From: Bacillota bacterium
GTDB taxonomy: Bacteria > Sysuimicrobiota > Sysuimicrobiia > Sysuimicrobiales > Segetimicrobiaceae
Reading direction: 5' to 3'
NCBI GenBank assembly: GCA_021324295.1
Contig: JAJPJJ010000119.1
Coordinates: forward strand, 62,001-126,000
DNA: 64,000 nt
Position numbers and translations under genes: made by a program
Notes under the pieces: generated by a model
What the model was told of the DNA's origin: nothing
Database searches by the model: none
Seen by the model: the letters and a program-made list of their open reading frames with translations, nothing else
Part shown: positions 62,378 to 64,000 of the stretch, one piece after another
Position numbering within the stretch: position 1 is the stretch's first letter
Layout: every line of letters starts with the position of its first letter

Positions 62378-63801
62378 TCAGGCGGGCGGCGCCGCCGGCT
62401 GGCCCGCGGCCGCCGCGAGCGCGGCGACGAGCGGGGCGAGGTCCTCGGGCGCGAGGGTGCGGAGGTCGAGGAGCAGCCGGTCGTCGGCGATGCGGGCGAA
62501 CACCGGCGGCGTGTGCCGGCGCAGCCGGCGCTCCCACGCCTCGACGCGGTCCCGGCGTGGCGCGATCGCAACGGCAAACGACGGCAGCTCGACGCCGGGC
62601 AGGGCGCCGCCGCCGCTCTCGGAGACCGTCGGCTGCACCGCGAGCGCCGCGGCCTCCCCGATCACGGGGGCGAGCCGGGCGACGAGGTCGTGGGCCGCGC
62701 GCCGGAGCTCCTCCTGCGTCCGGCTCAACATGCGGAGCACGGGGATCTCCTCCCATGCGCGGTCCGGATCGCGATACAGGCGGAGCGTCGCCTCGAGCGC
62801 CGCGAGGTCGAGCTTGTCGATGCGCACCGCCCGCGCGAGCGGGTGCGCGCGAATCCGCGCGATCGCCGCCTCCCGCCCCACCAGCAGGCCGGCCTGGGGC
62901 CGCCGAGGAGCTTGTCGCCGCTGAAGGTGACGACGTCGCACCCCGCCGCCACGGCCGCCTGCACGGTCGGCTCCGCCGGGAGGCCGCGCGCGCGCAGGTC
63001 GACGAACGCGCCGCTGCCCATGTCGAACAGCACCGGAACGCCGGCGCGCCGGCCGAGCGCCACGAGCTCGGCCGGCGAGGTCTCGTGCACGAAGCCGCGC
63101 ATCGCAAAGTTGCTGCGGTGCACCTTCACCAGAAGCGCCGTCTCCGGGGTCAGCGCGGCCTCGTAGTCGGCCAGGTAGGTCTTGTTGGTCGTCCCGACCT
63201 CCACGAGCCGGCAGCCGCTCGCCGCCATCACATCGGGCATCCGGAAGCTGCCGCCGATCTCGACGAGCTCGCCGCGGGAGACGATCGCGGCGCGGCCGCG
63301 GGCGAGCGCGGCCAGCGCGAGCAGCACCGCCGCGGCGTTGTTGTTCACGGCGAGCGCGGCCTCCGCGCCGGTCAGCTCGCGCAGGAGGCCCCGGACGTGG
63401 GACTGGCGGGACCCGCGCGCGCCGCTGGCGCGATCGATCTCCAGCACGGCGTACCCGGCGGCGGCGGCGACGGCGGCGCGCGCCGCGGGCGCGAGCGGGG
63501 CCCGCCCCAGGTTCGTGTGGATGACGATCCCCGTCGCGTTGATCGCGCGGTCGAGGCTCGGCGCCGACCGCTCGGCGAGCAGGGCCTCGGCCTGCGCGGC
63601 CAGCGCGTCGACGGTGATCTCGTCGGGGACCGTGCGGCCCTCGATCAGCCGCCGCCGGGCCTGCTCCACCGCCTCGCGTGCGCACGCGACAACGAGGCGG
63701 CGCGGATGGCGGCCGAGGGCGCCGGACGCCTCCAGGTGCTGCAGCAGGCGCTCGACGGACGGCAGTCGCCGGAACGACGGGCGCTCGGCGCCGGCGGGCA
63801 T
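62378..63801 (-). pseudogene. selA: SelA, L-seryl-tRNA(Sec) selenium transferase, one-base frameshift
   Basis: Converts Ser-tRNA-Sec to Sec-tRNA-Sec with PLP and selenophosphate. The first frame (MPAGAERPS...) carries NATGIVIHTNLGRAPL, NNNAAAVLLAL and the PLP motif TFSGDKLLGGP (Lys297), then goes out of frame. The next frame continues with QAGLLVGREAAIARIRAHPLARAVRIDKLDLAALEATLRLY to a normal C-terminus ending near 62378. One added C in the CCCC run (plus-strand GGGG at 62896-62899) restores a full-length protein of about 474 residues. Nothing else is damaged, so the gene is probably functional in the organism and the break a sequencing error. Confidence 0.9.
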
Positions 63802-63807
63802 CGCAAC

Positions 63808-64000
63808 CTACCTCAGCATGAGCCCGAGCCCCAATCCGACGGCGACGACGACACCCATGACCCACACGATGCGGGTCAGGTCATAGGAGACCCGTCGCCG
63901 AAGCTCCGCGTCGCTCTCCCGCGCCGGGAGGGCCGCCTGCCCTCCGCCCGCCGCGGACGGCCGCAGCCGGGCGCCGCACGCGCGGCAGAGGATCTTGCCC
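63808..64000 (-). CDS. Zinc-ribbon protein with C-terminal span, partial
   Basis: The 5' part lies beyond the window. The visible 63 residues begin GKILCRACGARLRPS, a half zinc ribbon (CxxCG), and after a polar linker end in a membrane span (RIVWVMGVVVAVGLGLGLMLR). The frame stops 6 bp before the selA start on the same strand, so it heads or joins the selA-selB operon. Function unknown. Confidence 0.65.
   Translation of the reverse strand, partial: GKILCRACGARLRPSAAGGGQAALPARESDAELRRRVSYDLTRIVWVMGVVVAVGLGLGLMLR

Noticed and set aside
62378-63801. selA as a gene using programmed frameshifting
   Set aside because: No slippery heptamer or downstream stimulatory structure was evident, and two other genes show the same kind of one-base loss in G/C runs.

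Overview
The window is very GC-rich, gene-dense bacterial chromosome with short gaps, many 4-bp start/stop overlaps (GTGA or ATGA) and frequent GTG starts. I see no IS element, prophage, integrase or CRISPR array. The housekeeping block (lexA, hflX, an LL-diaminopimelate aminotransferase, miaA, mutS, mutL, miaB) is a rearranged form of the miaB-mutSL-miaA-hflX-lexA neighbourhood typical of Bacillota and relatives. lexA carries a Gram-positive type SOS box. Together with RND efflux, Tat-type lipid-free binding proteins and a full selenocysteine system, this suggests an uncultured high-GC Terrabacteria-type lineage (for example a CSP1-3/Sysuimicrobiota-like or deep Bacillota-related group). That placement is inference; no rRNA gene is present.

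Layout. 0-2.4 kb: a Memo-family gene, an unknown gene and a 22-residue membrane peptide on the minus strand. 2.5-15.1 kb: SDR, lexA, hflX, dapL, miaA, a HEPN-like protein, mutS, mutL, miaB and a duplicated zinc-ribbon protein. 15.2-22.4 kb: a secreted unknown, a SolA-type oxidase, glutaryl-CoA dehydrogenase, a compact small-gene or sRNA unit, a membrane glycosyltransferase, and amt-glnK behind a long structured leader with an intrinsic terminator. 22.4-39.2 kb: three CUT1-type sugar transport sets, none with its own ATPase, one with a frameshifted permease; an AMDase-like gene and a beta-hydroxyacid dehydrogenase; and a MerR-adaptor-RND-ABC ATPase operon interrupted by a 78-bp tandem repeat. 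39.4-45 kb: an ECF substrate-binding subunit, an S-layer-homology protein overlapping fumarase, a quinone-oxidoreductase-like enzyme and a sedolisin-type protease. 45.6-49.4 kb: a LuxR regulator with a degenerate receiver, an HtrA-like protease, and a scrambled patch holding a decayed small gene, the tail of a cupredoxin gene and a LAL-type regulator lacking its ATPase half.

49.4-60.4 kb: the gene for tRNA-Sec (selC), then a long minus-strand unit. It starts at a near-consensus promoter with a dyad over the IclR gene start, and runs through a polyamine/opine-type ABC importer (permeases, Tat-exported binding protein, ATPase), an isochorismatase-family hydrolase, a DUF1989 protein, an alpha/beta hydrolase of the C-C hydrolase type, an SDR, a split TPP decarboxylase and a zinc alcohol dehydrogenase. 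This looks like a regulated import-and-degradation pathway for a nitrogen-containing substrate that I cannot match to a described pathway. 60.4-64 kb: selB, selA (one-base frameshift) and the end of a zinc-ribbon membrane protein, so selA, selB and selC all lie within about 14 kb.

Three genes (selA, a malG-type permease, a small ABM-like gene) have a one-base deletion in a run of four G or C, which may reflect assembly or sequencing error rather than real decay. Several near-consensus promoters (TTGACA, spacer of 16-18, TAnnAT) stand out against the GC-rich background and mark regulated units: lexA, the small-gene unit, amt, merR and iclR.
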